This document shows positions 18,181-26,595 of a DNA stretch of 64,000 nucleotides, piece by piece (the stretch's first letter is position 1; every line of letters begins with the position of its first letter). Source of the stretch: Actinomadura sp. NAK00032 (GTDB lineage: Bacteria; Actinomycetota; Actinomycetes; Streptosporangiales; Streptosporangiaceae); contig NZ_CP054932.1 of the NCBI RefSeq assembly GCF_013364275.1, positions 7,006,001 through 7,070,000 on the forward strand. Direction: 5' to 3'. A program made the translations under genes and the position numbers. The notes below the pieces were generated by a model. The model ran no database searches. It was not told where the DNA came from and saw only the letters and a program-made list of their open reading frames with translations.

Positions 18181-19418
18181 GCAGCGTCGCGTCGGCCGGA
18201 AAGGCCGTGGAACCGCCGCCGGCGGAGCGGCCCAAGCCGGGGCGGAGTCTGCCGGTCAATCTGCGGCAGAGCGGGATCTACATCGCGTTCGCCCTGATCG
18301 TGGCGCTGTTCGCGGTGCTCACCGACGGGCAGCTGCTGTCCCCGCAGAACATCTCCAACATCATCGTGCAGAACTCCTACATCCTGATCCTGGCGATCGG
18401 GATGATCCTGATCATCATCGGCGGGCACATCGACCTGTCGGTGGGGTCGGTGGTCGCGGTGACGGGCGCGATCGCGGCGGTGCTGATGGTCGAGCACGAC
18501 GTGCCGTGGCCGCTCGCGATCCTGCTGACGCTGCTCGCCGGCGCGGCGATCGGCGCGTGGCAGGGGTACTGGATCGCCTACTTCGAGATACCGGCGTTCA
18601 TCGTGACGCTGGCCGGGATGCTGGTGTTCCGGGCGCTGACGCTCACCATCCTCGGCAACCAGGGCATCGGGCCGTTCCCGGACGAGGTGCGGACGATCGC
18701 GAACGGCTTCCTGGCCGGCTACCTCGGCAACATCGGGCTCGGGCCGCTCGGCGGCGCCGACCTGTTCACGCTGCTGGTCGCGCTGGCCCTGGTCGGCGGG
18801 TACGTGGCGCTCGGGTGGCGGAACCGGCAGGGCCGCATCGGCTACGGGCAGCAGGTCGAGCCGCTTCCCGTGTTCGCGCTGCGCAACGCCCTCGCCGTCG
18901 TGGTCGTCATGTTCATGGCCGTGCAGCTCGCCCGGTTCAAGAACATGCCGTGGGTGCTCGTCCTGCTGGGCGTGCTGGTGCTCGGCTCCACGCTGGTGAT
19001 GAACCGGGCCGTGTTCGGCCGGCACGTGTACGCGCTCGGCGGCAACCCGCTCGCGGCGCGGCTGTCCGGCATCAAGGTGAAGTCGGTGTCGTTCTGGCTG
19101 TTCGTCAACATGGGCGTGCTGTCGGCCGTCGCCGGGATCGTGTTCGCGGGACGGCTCAACCAGGCGGGCCCGACGGCCGGGAACATGTTCGAGCTGGACG
19201 CGATCGCGGCGGCGTTCATCGGCGGCGCGGCCGTGCAGGGCGGGGTCGGCAAGGTGGTCGGCGCGATCACCGGCGGCCTGATCATGGGCGTGATCAACAA
19301 CGGCATGTCGCTGCTCGGCGCGCCGAGCGAGCGGGTGATGCTGATCAAGGGGCTGGTGCTGCTGGCGGCGGTCGCGTTCGACATCTGGGCGAAGCGGCGC
19401 GCCGGGACGTCGCGCTGA
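18177..19418 (+). CDS. mmsB: Sugar ABC transporter permease (MmsB/GguB type)
   Basis: A 413-aa integral membrane protein with about 10 hydrophobic helices. It carries the family motif GGHIDLSVGSVVAVTGAIAA near residue 80 and, at the C-terminal end, 'AIAAAFIGGAAVQGGVGKV' then GGLIMGVINNGMSLLG. It forms the pore of the ChvE-MmsA-MmsB importer. The extra loop before VFALRNALAVVVVMF fits the longer MmsB/XylH permeases. Translationally coupled to mmsA. Confidence 0.92.
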   Translation: MSSVASAGKAVEPPPAERPKPGRSLPVNLRQSGIYIAFALIVALFAVLTDGQLLSPQNISNIIVQNSYILILAIGMILIIIGGHIDLSVGSVVAVTGAIAAVLMVEHDVPWPLAILLTLLAGAAIGAWQGYWIAYFEIPAFIVTLAGMLVFRALTLTILGNQGIGPFPDEVRTIANGFLAGYLGNIGLGPLGGADLFTLLVALALVGGYVALGWRNRQGRIGYGQQVEPLPVFALRNALAVVVVMFMAVQLARFKNMPWVLVLLGVLVLGSTLVMNRAVFGRHVYALGGNPLAARLSGIKVKSVSFWLFVNMGVLSAVAGIVFAGRLNQAGPTAGNMFELDAIAAAFIGGAAVQGGVGKVVGAITGGLIMGVINNGMSLLGAPSERVMLIKGLVLLAAVAFDIWAKRRAGTSR

Positions 19419-19462
19419 GCGGGCCGCCCGGGGACGGCGGACGCGGTAGGTTCCGAGGTGAC

Positions 19463-20470
19463 ATGACCGCCACGCCACCACCGGCCCGGCCCGGGCTCCG
19501 CGACGTCGCCCGGCTCGCCGGGGTCTCCCACCAGACCGTGTCGCGGGTGTTCAAGAACCATCCGATGGTCAGCCCGAAGACCCGCGACCGGGTGCTCGCC
19601 GCCGCCGCGCAGCTGGACTTCCGGCCCAACGCGGCGGCGCGGGCCCTCGCCACCGGCCGGTCCCGCACGCTCGGCGTCGTCAGCTTCGACACCGCGCTGT
19701 TCGGCCCCGCGTCGATCATCGCGGCGATCGAGCGGACCGCCCGCGCCGCCGAGTTCTTCACCAGCGTCGCGAGCCTGGAGTCGCCGGGCCACGGCGCGGT
19801 CGCGGGGGCGGTCGACCGGTTCCGCGACCAGGGCGTGGACGGCATCATCATGATCCCCGGGCACGTCCCGCCGGACGAGGCGCTGCGGCACCTGCCCGGC
19901 GACCTGCCGACGGTGCTGCTCGGGCCGCCGGCCGCCGTGCCGACGGTGTCGGCCGACCACTACCTGGCGCCCATGGAGGCGACCCGGTACCTGCTCGGCC
20001 TCGGGCACCGGACGGTGCACCACCTGCCGGGGCCGGACGACTGGTCGGAGGCGACCGAGCGCACCCGCGGCTGGCGGGACGCGCTGACCGAGGCGGGCGC
20101 CGCCGTCCCCGACTGCGCGCCCGGCGACTGGAGCGCCAGGTCCGGCTACGAGCGGGGCCGGGTGCTCGCCGCCGACCCGGGCGTCACGGCGGTGTTCGCG
20201 GGCAACGACCAGATCGCGCTCGGGTTGCTGTGGGCGATCCACGAGAGCGGGCGCCGGGTCCCCGACGACGTCAGCGTCATCGGGTTCGACGACATCCCGG
20301 AGGCGGCGTTCCTCACCCCGCCGCTCACCACCGTCCGGCAGGACTTCACCGCCCTCGGGCGGCACTGCGTGGAACTGCTGATCGCGCAGCTGACCGGGAG
20401 CGAGGCGGACGCGCCGAAACTGGTCCCCAGCAACCTGATCATCCGGCGGAGCACCGCCCCGGCCCGTTGA
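19463..20470 (+). CDS. LacI-family regulator of the sugar ABC operon
   Basis: A 335-aa LacI-type repressor. The N-terminal HTH with hinge is RDVARLAGVSHQTVSRVFKN; a sugar-binding type I periplasmic fold follows, with DGIIMIPG, ADHYLAPMEATRYLL and VIGFDDIPEAAFLTPPLTTV. It starts 44 bp after mmsB (RBS GAGG), so it is probably the last gene of the transporter operon. It is a clear paralogue of the regulator at 26.6-27.6 kb (shared GDWSARSGYE and SVVGFDD-type blocks), so both may bind the same TGTTWGCGMTAACA-type operator. Confidence 0.88.
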   Translation: MTATPPPARPGLRDVARLAGVSHQTVSRVFKNHPMVSPKTRDRVLAAAAQLDFRPNAAARALATGRSRTLGVVSFDTALFGPASIIAAIERTARAAEFFTSVASLESPGHGAVAGAVDRFRDQGVDGIIMIPGHVPPDEALRHLPGDLPTVLLGPPAAVPTVSADHYLAPMEATRYLLGLGHRTVHHLPGPDDWSEATERTRGWRDALTEAGAAVPDCAPGDWSARSGYERGRVLAADPGVTAVFAGNDQIALGLLWAIHESGRRVPDDVSVIGFDDIPEAAFLTPPLTTVRQDFTALGRHCVELLIAQLTGSEADAPKLVPSNLIIRRSTAPAR

Positions 20471-20484
20471 CCCCAGGGGCGTCC

Positions 20485-21111
20485 CTACGCTGTCAGCACC
20501 TGCACCAGGGTGCGGTGCAGCCAGTCGCGGTATTGCGCGGGTGCCCATCCCGTAGTGCGCCGCAGTAGCAGGTAGGTCTCCGCCTGCCCCGCCAGCGCCA
20601 CCGTCTCCTCCTGCCACTCCGGGTCTGGCGTCTCGGTGAGCAGGCCGTCGGCGCGGGCGCTCCGGACGAAGCGGCGCAGCAGCTCGCGGGTGTCGGCGCG
20701 GCCGGCCCGGAAGGCCTCCGCCAGCTCGGGCTCCGTGGCCTGGGCCTGGAGCACCACGTCGAACAGGTCACCGGCGCGTTCCATCAGGCCGGCGGTCCCG
20801 TCGACCAGCGCCTCGATCCGGTCGGCGAGAGCCGGGCCGGTGAGGGCCGACTGGTACCAGTTTCTCTCGGCGACCGCGCGGTCCGCGGTGTCCCCCGCCA
20901 CGGCCACGTCGACCGCGTGCCGCAGCAGCGCCGCCTTGGTGCCGAACCGGACGTAGACGGTCCGGTGCCCGACCCCGGCGTGGTCCGCGACCGCGGTCAG
21001 CGTCGTCGCGTGGTAGCCGTCGCGGACGAACAGCGCCCGCGCGGCCCGGAGGATGCGCCGTTCGGTCTCGGCCACCCGGGCGGCGCGAAGTCCCTTGACA
21101 GGCTCGTTCAT
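20485..21111 (-). CDS. TetR-family repressor
   Basis: A 208-aa regulator. The N-terminal TetR HTH covers about residues 12-60: RVAETERRILRAARALFVRDG, TTLTAVADHAGVGHRTVYVRFG, then TKAALLRHAVD. The C-terminal ligand domain is family-variable. ATG 21111 (MNEPVKG) is chosen; the frame is open further, to 21150, but that would run across the operator region. It is divergent from a VOC-family gene, and two matching palindromes lie between them, so it most likely represses both. Confidence 0.85.
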   Translation of the reverse strand: MNEPVKGLRAARVAETERRILRAARALFVRDGYHATTLTAVADHAGVGHRTVYVRFGTKAALLRHAVDVAVAGDTADRAVAERNWYQSALTGPALADRIEALVDGTAGLMERAGDLFDVVLQAQATEPELAEAFRAGRADTRELLRRFVRSARADGLLTETPDPEWQEETVALAGQAETYLLLRRTTGWAPAQYRDWLHRTLVQVLTA

Positions 21112-21115
21112 TCGA

Positions 21116-21130
21116 TGCAGTCTAACTGTA
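21116..21130. promoter_or_regulatory. TetR operator, site 1
   Basis: TGCAGTCTAACTGTA is a 6-3-6 inverted repeat with one mismatch (TGCAGT/ACTGTA). It lies five bases upstream of the tetR start and 19 bp centre to centre from site 2. Confidence 0.6.
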
Positions 21131-21134
21131 ATGA

Positions 21135-21149
21135 TGCAGTGGTACTGCA
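21135..21149. promoter_or_regulatory. TetR operator, site 2
   Basis: TGCAGTGGTACTGCA is a perfect 6-3-6 inverted repeat, 20 bp upstream of the VOC gene start. With site 1 it forms a tandem pair between tetR and its divergent target. Confidence 0.7.
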
Positions 21150-21168
21150 ATTAGAGGGGAAGAACTCC

Positions 21169-21711
21169 ATGAACAACGACGACACTCCTGCTCTGGACGG
21201 CGTGCACCACCTGAAGTTACCGGTCGGTGATATCGAGCGCTCACGCTCGTGGTACGCCTCCCGGCTCGGCTACGTGACGGTGATCGAGTTCACCGGGAAC
21301 GGCCGGACGACCGGGATCACCATGGCCCACCCGGACGGCGGGCCGATGATCGGATTCGTCCTCGATTCCGAACGCGCCCGGCGGGCGAGCGGCTTCGACT
21401 ACTTCGCGATCGGCGTGCCGGGCCGGGCGGAGCTCGAACGGCTGGCCGCCCGGCTCACCGCGCTCGGCGAAGAGCACGCCGGGGTCCACTTCGCCACCAT
21501 CGGCTGGATCCTGCCCGGCACGCACGACCCCGACGGGCACGAGGTCCGCTTCTACACCACCGGGCACCACACCCCGATTCCCGCCGACGGCACGCCCCTG
21601 GTGGTGGACGACCCGATCGGCACCGAGGCCGAGCGCAGGCGCGCCCACGCGGCGCGCGGCACCGATGAGCCCGGCACGGCCCGGAGCAGCAGGTCAGATG
21701 ACCGGCCGTAA
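21169..21711 (+). CDS. VOC (glyoxalase/dioxygenase-type) protein
   Basis: A 180-aa protein with a VOC fold of paired beta-alpha-beta modules. Metal-ligand candidates are the His in GVHHLKLPVGDIERS and the Glu in DPDGHEVRFYTTG. The tail after about residue 140 is extended and polar. VOC proteins include glyoxalases, ring-cleaving dioxygenases and antibiotic-binding resistance proteins. Divergent pairing with a TetR regulator and tandem operators suggests induction by a small molecule that it binds or converts. RBS GAGGGGAAG. The substrate is unknown. Confidence 0.78.
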   Translation: MNNDDTPALDGVHHLKLPVGDIERSRSWYASRLGYVTVIEFTGNGRTTGITMAHPDGGPMIGFVLDSERARRASGFDYFAIGVPGRAELERLAARLTALGEEHAGVHFATIGWILPGTHDPDGHEVRFYTTGHHTPIPADGTPLVVDDPIGTEAERRRAHAARGTDEPGTARSSRSDDRP

Positions 21712-21739
21712 CGCCCCCGGCGGCGACGGAGGAACCCTC

Positions 21740-22711
21740 GTGGCCGGTCCGCGACAGCGCCGGGGCGGCCCCGGCCCGGTCCTGCCGGCGATGCTCGGTG
21801 CGCTCTGCTGCTCGATCGTCGGCACACTGATCACCACCTCGCTCGACCTGTCGCCCGCCACCCGGATGGCCGCCGCCGCCGGGGGCGCGGCGCTCGCGCC
21901 GATGATCGCCACCGTCGGCCGGCTGCACCGGCTGCGCATCGGCGCCGGCCTGATGATCACCATCGTCGCGCTGGCCGTCACCTACGGCGGGTTCACCATC
22001 GTCGACAGCGCCACCGGGCGCACCGTCCCGCACCTGCCGCTTCCCCCGGTCGGCGGCAAGGGCGGCCTCGGCGAGTTCAGCGGCAACCCCACCAGGACCG
22101 GCCTGCACATCAAGGCGGAGCCCGCACCGCTGGAACTGGACTGCGACGACACGGGGACGGCATGCGAGGGGACGGTGCGCGTGTCCAACGCCGGGACCCT
22201 GCCGCTGCGGATCGGCGCGATCGAACTCCGGGGACCCGCCGCCGCTGCCTACGGCCACACCGGCTGCGAGCACCAGACCCTCGCCGTCCACAGCGACCCC
22301 TGCCAGATCACCGTCACCAGGCGGACGGGTAGCGCCGGCACCGCCCGGCTGGTGATCCACCAGAACCTCCCCGGACCGGCCACCGAGGTCGCGCTGAGCA
22401 GCGGGCGGACGGACGGCGGGGAGGTCACCGGGCCGGTGAGCCTGACCGCGTGCGCGAACCCGACCGACGGCGCGGCCTGCCCGATCAAGGGCACCGGGTT
22501 CAAGCCCGGCGAGACCGTCGAGCTGACCTACACCTGGCCGCAGGGCGCGCGAAGCCGGTACCGGCTCACCGCCGCGGACGACGGAAGCTTCGAATACCGG
22601 CTTCTGCGCGCTTCGCCGCCCGGAACGGTCGAGGTCGGCGCCGTCGGCCTGGCATCAGGCCGCACCGACACGACCAGCTACCTCCTGCCCGGCTCCGCTC
22701 GAACGCAGTGA
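21740..22711 (+). CDS. Membrane protein with two N-terminal helices and exported beta domains
   Basis: I do not recognise this family. The 323-aa product has two transmembrane segments (about 14-33 and 66-88). Downstream are extracytoplasmic beta-rich domains: an ASPM/DUF1573-like 'EGTVRVSNAGTLPLRIGAIEL' with Cys pairs, then an Ig-like module (ACPIKGTGFKPGETVELTYTW). GTG 21740 is chosen because GGAGGAA lies seven bases before it; in-frame ATGs at 21698 and 21665 overlap the VOC gene and have poorer RBSs. Convergent with araB, six bases apart. A cell-surface binding role is only a guess. Confidence 0.65.
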   Translation: MAGPRQRRGGPGPVLPAMLGALCCSIVGTLITTSLDLSPATRMAAAAGGAALAPMIATVGRLHRLRIGAGLMITIVALAVTYGGFTIVDSATGRTVPHLPLPPVGGKGGLGEFSGNPTRTGLHIKAEPAPLELDCDDTGTACEGTVRVSNAGTLPLRIGAIELRGPAAAAYGHTGCEHQTLAVHSDPCQITVTRRTGSAGTARLVIHQNLPGPATEVALSSGRTDGGEVTGPVSLTACANPTDGAACPIKGTGFKPGETVELTYTWPQGARSRYRLTAADDGSFEYRLLRASPPGTVEVGAVGLASGRTDTTSYLLPGSARTQ

Positions 22712-22716
22712 GCGGG

Positions 22717-24345
22717 TCAACGCAGCGCGCGGAGGCGGTGCATGATCTCGCCGTCGGCGAAGTGGTCGTGCAGGCTGCGGTAGATCGCGTACAGGTCGTC
22801 GTAGGCGTCGGCGCGGGCCCGGTCGGGCACGTAGGCGGCCGGGACGCGCCGTCCCATCGCGGCGGCGGCCGCGGTGATGTCGGGGTGGGCTCCGGCGGCG
22901 ACGGCGGCGTGGATCGCGGCGCCGAGCGCCGGGCCCTGCGCCGAGCCGATCAGCGACAGCGGGCGGCGCAGCACGTCGGCGTACACCTGCATCAGGAAGG
23001 CGTTCTTCATCAGCCCGCCCGCGACGACCAGCTCCTCGACGGGGACGCCGGCCGCCTCGAACGTCTCCACGATCATCCGGGCGCCGAACGCGGTGGCCTC
23101 GATCAGCGCGCGGTAGACGTCCTCGGGCCGGGTGGCGAGCGTCTGGCCGACGATCAGGCCGGACAGGTCGTGGTCGACCAGCACGGAGCGGTTGCCGCTG
23201 TGCCAGTCGAGCGCGACGAGCCCGTGCCGTCCGACCGGCTGGGCCGCGGCCAGGGCGGTGAGGTGCTCGTGGACGGTCCGCCCCTCGGCGGCGGCGACCT
23301 GGTTGTAGTAGGCGGGCACGCAGTTGTCGACGAACCAGGCGAAGATGTCGCCGACGCCGGACTGCCCGGCCTCGTAGCCCCACAGGCCCGGCACGATGCC
23401 GTCGGCGACGACGCCGCACATGCCGGGGACCTCGGCGAGCGCGTCCGACGCCATGACGTGGCAGGTGGAGGTGCCCATGATGGCGACCATCTGGCCGGGG
23501 CGGACGGCGTCGGCCGCGGCGGCGGTGACGTGCGCGTCGACGTTCCCGACCGCGACCGCGATGCCCGCGGGCAGGCCCGTCCAGCCGGCGGCCTCCGCCG
23601 TGAGCGTCCCGGCGCGGCCGCCGAGCGGGGCCAGGTCGTGGCCGAGCTTGGCGGGGAAGTCGGCGAAGCCGGGGTCGAGCGCGGCGAGGAACCCGGCGGA
23701 CGGGTAGCGGCCGTCCTGGTAGATGCCCTTGTAGCCGGCCGTGCAGATGTTGCGCGACTCGGCGCCGGTGAGCCGCCAGACGATCCAGTCGGCGGCCTCG
23801 ATCCAGCGGTCGGCCTCCGCGTACAGCTCCGGGTCCTCGTCGAGGAGCTGCAGGGCCTTCGCGAACTCCCACTCGGAGGAGATCTTGCCGCCGTAGCGGC
23901 GCAGCCACGGCTCGCCGCGCTCGGCGGCCAGCGCGTTGATCCGGTCGGCCTGCGGCTGCGCGGCGTGGTGCTTCCACAGCTTCGGCCACGCGTGCGGGCG
24001 GTCGGGATGGCGCTCGCAGAGGGGCGTCCCGTCGGCCGTCGCCGGCAGGACGGTGCACGCGGTGAAGTCGGTGCCGATGCCGATGACCCGCGACGCCGGG
24101 ACGCCCGCGACGGCCAGCGCCTTCGGGACGGCGAAGCGCAGCACGTCCACCCAGTCCGCCGGCGCCTGGAGCGCCCAGTCCGGCGGGAGGGCGGCGCCGG
24201 ACGGCAGCGCCGCGTCGATCACCCCGTGGCCGTACTCGTGGACGCCGTCGCCGAGTTCGGCGCCGTCCCGGACGCGGACGACGACCGCCCGCCCCGACAG
24301 CGTGCCGAAGTCGACCCCGACGACGTACCGCTCGTCCGCGCTCAT
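22717..24345 (-). CDS. araB: Ribulokinase AraB
   Basis: A 542-aa FGGY-family sugar kinase that phosphorylates L-ribulose to L-ribulose-5-phosphate. The phosphate-binding start VGVDFGTLSGRAVVV is typical of AraB. GTDFTACTVLP, GNVDAHVTAAAAD, 'IMGTSTCHVM' and GYEAGQSGVGDIFAWFV match bacterial ribulokinases, and VVAGGLMKNAFLMQVYAD is the C-terminal ATP-site motif. It is the last gene of araD-araA-araB, 19 bp after araA, with a strong RBS (AGGAGGAG). Confidence 0.95.
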   Translation of the reverse strand: MSADERYVVGVDFGTLSGRAVVVRVRDGAELGDGVHEYGHGVIDAALPSGAALPPDWALQAPADWVDVLRFAVPKALAVAGVPASRVIGIGTDFTACTVLPATADGTPLCERHPDRPHAWPKLWKHHAAQPQADRINALAAERGEPWLRRYGGKISSEWEFAKALQLLDEDPELYAEADRWIEAADWIVWRLTGAESRNICTAGYKGIYQDGRYPSAGFLAALDPGFADFPAKLGHDLAPLGGRAGTLTAEAAGWTGLPAGIAVAVGNVDAHVTAAAADAVRPGQMVAIMGTSTCHVMASDALAEVPGMCGVVADGIVPGLWGYEAGQSGVGDIFAWFVDNCVPAYYNQVAAAEGRTVHEHLTALAAAQPVGRHGLVALDWHSGNRSVLVDHDLSGLIVGQTLATRPEDVYRALIEATAFGARMIVETFEAAGVPVEELVVAGGLMKNAFLMQVYADVLRRPLSLIGSAQGPALGAAIHAAVAAGAHPDITAAAAAMGRRVPAAYVPDRARADAYDDLYAIYRSLHDHFADGEIMHRLRALR

Positions 24346-24364
24346 AGGGCTCCTCCTGTGGTCG

Positions 24365-25861
24365 TCACAAGCCGAGGGCCAGGCGATGGTACGCCTGGTT
24401 CCAGCGGATCTCCTTGGTGAACTGGCGCATCGTGGTGCCGGCGTCGATGGTCAGCAGCTCGACCCCGGCCATCTCGGCGAGGTCGTCCAGCACCTCGGTG
24501 CCGAGCGCGGCCGACAGGACCGTGTGGTGCGGCGCCCCTGCGGTCAGCCAGGCCTCCGTGGAGGTGCGCAGGTCCGGCTGCGGGCGCCAGACCGCGCGCG
24601 CGACCGGCAGCATCGGCAGCGGCTCCGGCGGCGCGACGACCTCGATCTCGTTGGCGACGAGCCGGAACCGGTCGCCCATGTCGGCGAGGCCGACCACGAC
24701 GGCGGGGCCGGGCGCGGCGTCGAACACCAGCCGCACCGGGTCCTCGCGCCCGCCGATGGACAGCGGGTGGATCTCCAGCGACGGCCGCCCGGCCGCGACG
24801 GACGGGCAGACCTCCAGCATGTGCGCGCCGAGGATCAGCTCGTTGCCGGGCTCCAGGTGGTAGGTGTAGTCCTCCATGAACGAGGTGCCGCCGGGCAGCC
24901 CGGCCGCGGCGGTCTTCAGCGTGCGCAGCAGCGTCGCGGTCTTCCAGTCGCCCTCGCCGCCGAAGCCGTAGCCGTCGGCCATCAGCCGCTGCACGGCGAG
25001 GCCGGGCAGCTGCCGCAGCCCGCCGAGGTCCTCGAAGTTCGTCGTGAACGCCTTGAAGCCGCCCTCGTCGAGGAACGTCCGCAGGCCCAGCTCGATCCGG
25101 GCGCCGTAGCGCAGCGCATCGTGCCGGTCGCCGCCCGCGCGCAGTGCCGGGACGACGTCGTACCGCTCCTCGTACTCCTTCACCAGCTCGGTGACGCCGT
25201 CGTCGGAGACACCGTCCACCACGCCGACCAGGTCGTTCACGCCGTAGGTGTTGACCGAGACGCCGAATCTGAGCTGCGCCTCGACCTTGTCGCCCTCGGT
25301 GACGGCGACGTCCCGCATGTTGTCGCCGAACCGGGCCAGCCTGAGCGTGCGCAGCTCGTGGTGCGCGGCCGCCGCCCGCGCCCACGCCGCGACGCGGGCG
25401 CCCACCGCCGGGTCGGAGACGTGCCCGGCGACGGTCTTGCGGGCGACGCCGAGCCGCGACTGGATGTAGCCGAACTCCCGGTCGCCGTGCGCGGCCTGGT
25501 TCAGGTTCATGAAGTCCATGTCGATCGAGTGCCAGGGCAGCTCGACGTTCGCCTGCGTGTGCAGGTGCAGCAGCGGCTTGGTGAGGGCGTCCAGCCCGGC
25601 GATCCACATCTTCGCCGGGGAGAAGGTGTGCATCCAGGCGATGACGCCGACGCAGGAGTCGTCGGCGCTCGCGTCCAGGCAGGTCCGGCGGATGGCGTCG
25701 GCGTCGGTCAGCACCGGCCGCCAGCGCAGCGCGACCGGCAGCGCCTCGCCGAGCCGCGCGGCGATCGCGCCGGACTGCTCGGCGACCTGGCGCAGGGTGT
25801 CGTCGCCGTACAGGGCCTGGCTGCCGGTGAGGAACCAGATCTCGCGGTTCGGAAAGCTCAT
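24365..25861 (-). CDS. araA: L-arabinose isomerase AraA
   Basis: A 498-aa isomerase converting L-arabinose to L-ribulose, of the usual 500-aa length. The start NREIWFLTGSQALYGDD is diagnostic. It shows CVGVIAWMHTFSPAKMWI, PLLHLHTQANVELPW, the metal/active-site segment around GYGFGGEGDWKTATLLR, and FMEDYTYHLEPGNELILGAH. The start codon overlaps the araD stop (ATGA at 25858-25861). Confidence 0.96.
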   Translation of the reverse strand: MSFPNREIWFLTGSQALYGDDTLRQVAEQSGAIAARLGEALPVALRWRPVLTDADAIRRTCLDASADDSCVGVIAWMHTFSPAKMWIAGLDALTKPLLHLHTQANVELPWHSIDMDFMNLNQAAHGDREFGYIQSRLGVARKTVAGHVSDPAVGARVAAWARAAAAHHELRTLRLARFGDNMRDVAVTEGDKVEAQLRFGVSVNTYGVNDLVGVVDGVSDDGVTELVKEYEERYDVVPALRAGGDRHDALRYGARIELGLRTFLDEGGFKAFTTNFEDLGGLRQLPGLAVQRLMADGYGFGGEGDWKTATLLRTLKTAAAGLPGGTSFMEDYTYHLEPGNELILGAHMLEVCPSVAAGRPSLEIHPLSIGGREDPVRLVFDAAPGPAVVVGLADMGDRFRLVANEIEVVAPPEPLPMLPVARAVWRPQPDLRTSTEAWLTAGAPHHTVLSAALGTEVLDDLAEMAGVELLTIDAGTTMRQFTKEIRWNQAYHRLALGL

Positions 25862-26529
25862 GGTCGGCCCCTCTGCCCGTAGACGTTCTGGTAGCGGTCG
25901 TACAACCGGTCGATGTCGCCCGCGTCCATCGGCAGCGGCTCGCCGAGCTGGCGGGACAGGTGGACGGTGCGGGCGGCGTCCTCGCACATCACGGCCGCCT
26001 TCACCGCGGCGCGGGCGTCGGCGCCGATCGTGAACACGCCGTGGTTGCGCATGAGGACGGCGGGGCTGCGGTGCCCGGCGAGCGTCTCGACGATGCCGCG
26101 GCCGATGTCGTCGCCGCCGATGAGCGCGAACGGGCCCACCGGGATCTCGCCGCCGAACTCGTCCGCCATCGCGGTCAGCACGCACGGGATCGGCTCGTCG
26201 CGCGCCGCCCACGCGGTGGCGTAGGTGGAGTGGGTGTGCACGACTCCGCCGACGTCCGGGCGGTGCCGGTACACGTAGGCGTGGGCGAACACGTCGCTCG
26301 ACGGCTTGAGCGGCGACTCGCCGAGGGGCTCGCCCTCCAGGTCGCACAGCACCATCGCGTCCGGGGTCAGGTCCGCGTAGGGGACGCCGCTCGGCTTGAT
26401 GAGGAAGGCGTCGCCGCTCACCCGGGCGGACACGTTCCCGGCGGTCCAGACGACCAGCCCGCCCTCGACGAGCATCCGGTGGAGGACGGTGAGCTCGGTG
26501 CGGAGCGCGGCGGTCTCCGGCTCTCTCAT
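25858..26529 (-). CDS. araD: L-ribulose-5-phosphate 4-epimerase AraD
   Basis: A 223-aa class II aldolase-fold epimerase that converts L-ribulose-5-phosphate to D-xylulose-5-phosphate, linking arabinose to the pentose phosphate pathway. Zinc ligands are in VVHTHSTYATAWA and in the HLSRQ His. The substrate loop is LVVWTAGNVSARV, then FLIKPSGVPYADL, and MADEFGGEIP is family-typical. It is the first gene of araDAB, with RBS AAGGAG and a perfect LacI-type operator directly upstream. Confidence 0.93.
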   Translation of the reverse strand: MREPETAALRTELTVLHRMLVEGGLVVWTAGNVSARVSGDAFLIKPSGVPYADLTPDAMVLCDLEGEPLGESPLKPSSDVFAHAYVYRHRPDVGGVVHTHSTYATAWAARDEPIPCVLTAMADEFGGEIPVGPFALIGGDDIGRGIVETLAGHRSPAVLMRNHGVFTIGADARAAVKAAVMCEDAARTVHLSRQLGEPLPMDAGDIDRLYDRYQNVYGQRGRP

Positions 26530-26540
26530 GTCCGCTCCTT

Positions 26541-26554
26541 TGTTAGCGCTAACA
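26541..26554. promoter_or_regulatory. Perfect LacI-type operator upstream of araDAB
   Basis: TGTTAGCGCTAACA is a perfect 14-bp palindrome touching the araD ribosome-binding region. Related copies lie at 15317 (sugar ABC operon) and 27686 (lacI gene). A bound repressor here would block transcription of araDAB. Confidence 0.8.
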
Positions 26555-26595
26555 TCAACGGGCTGCCGACGGGGACTCGCGGGGACGGACGGAAG

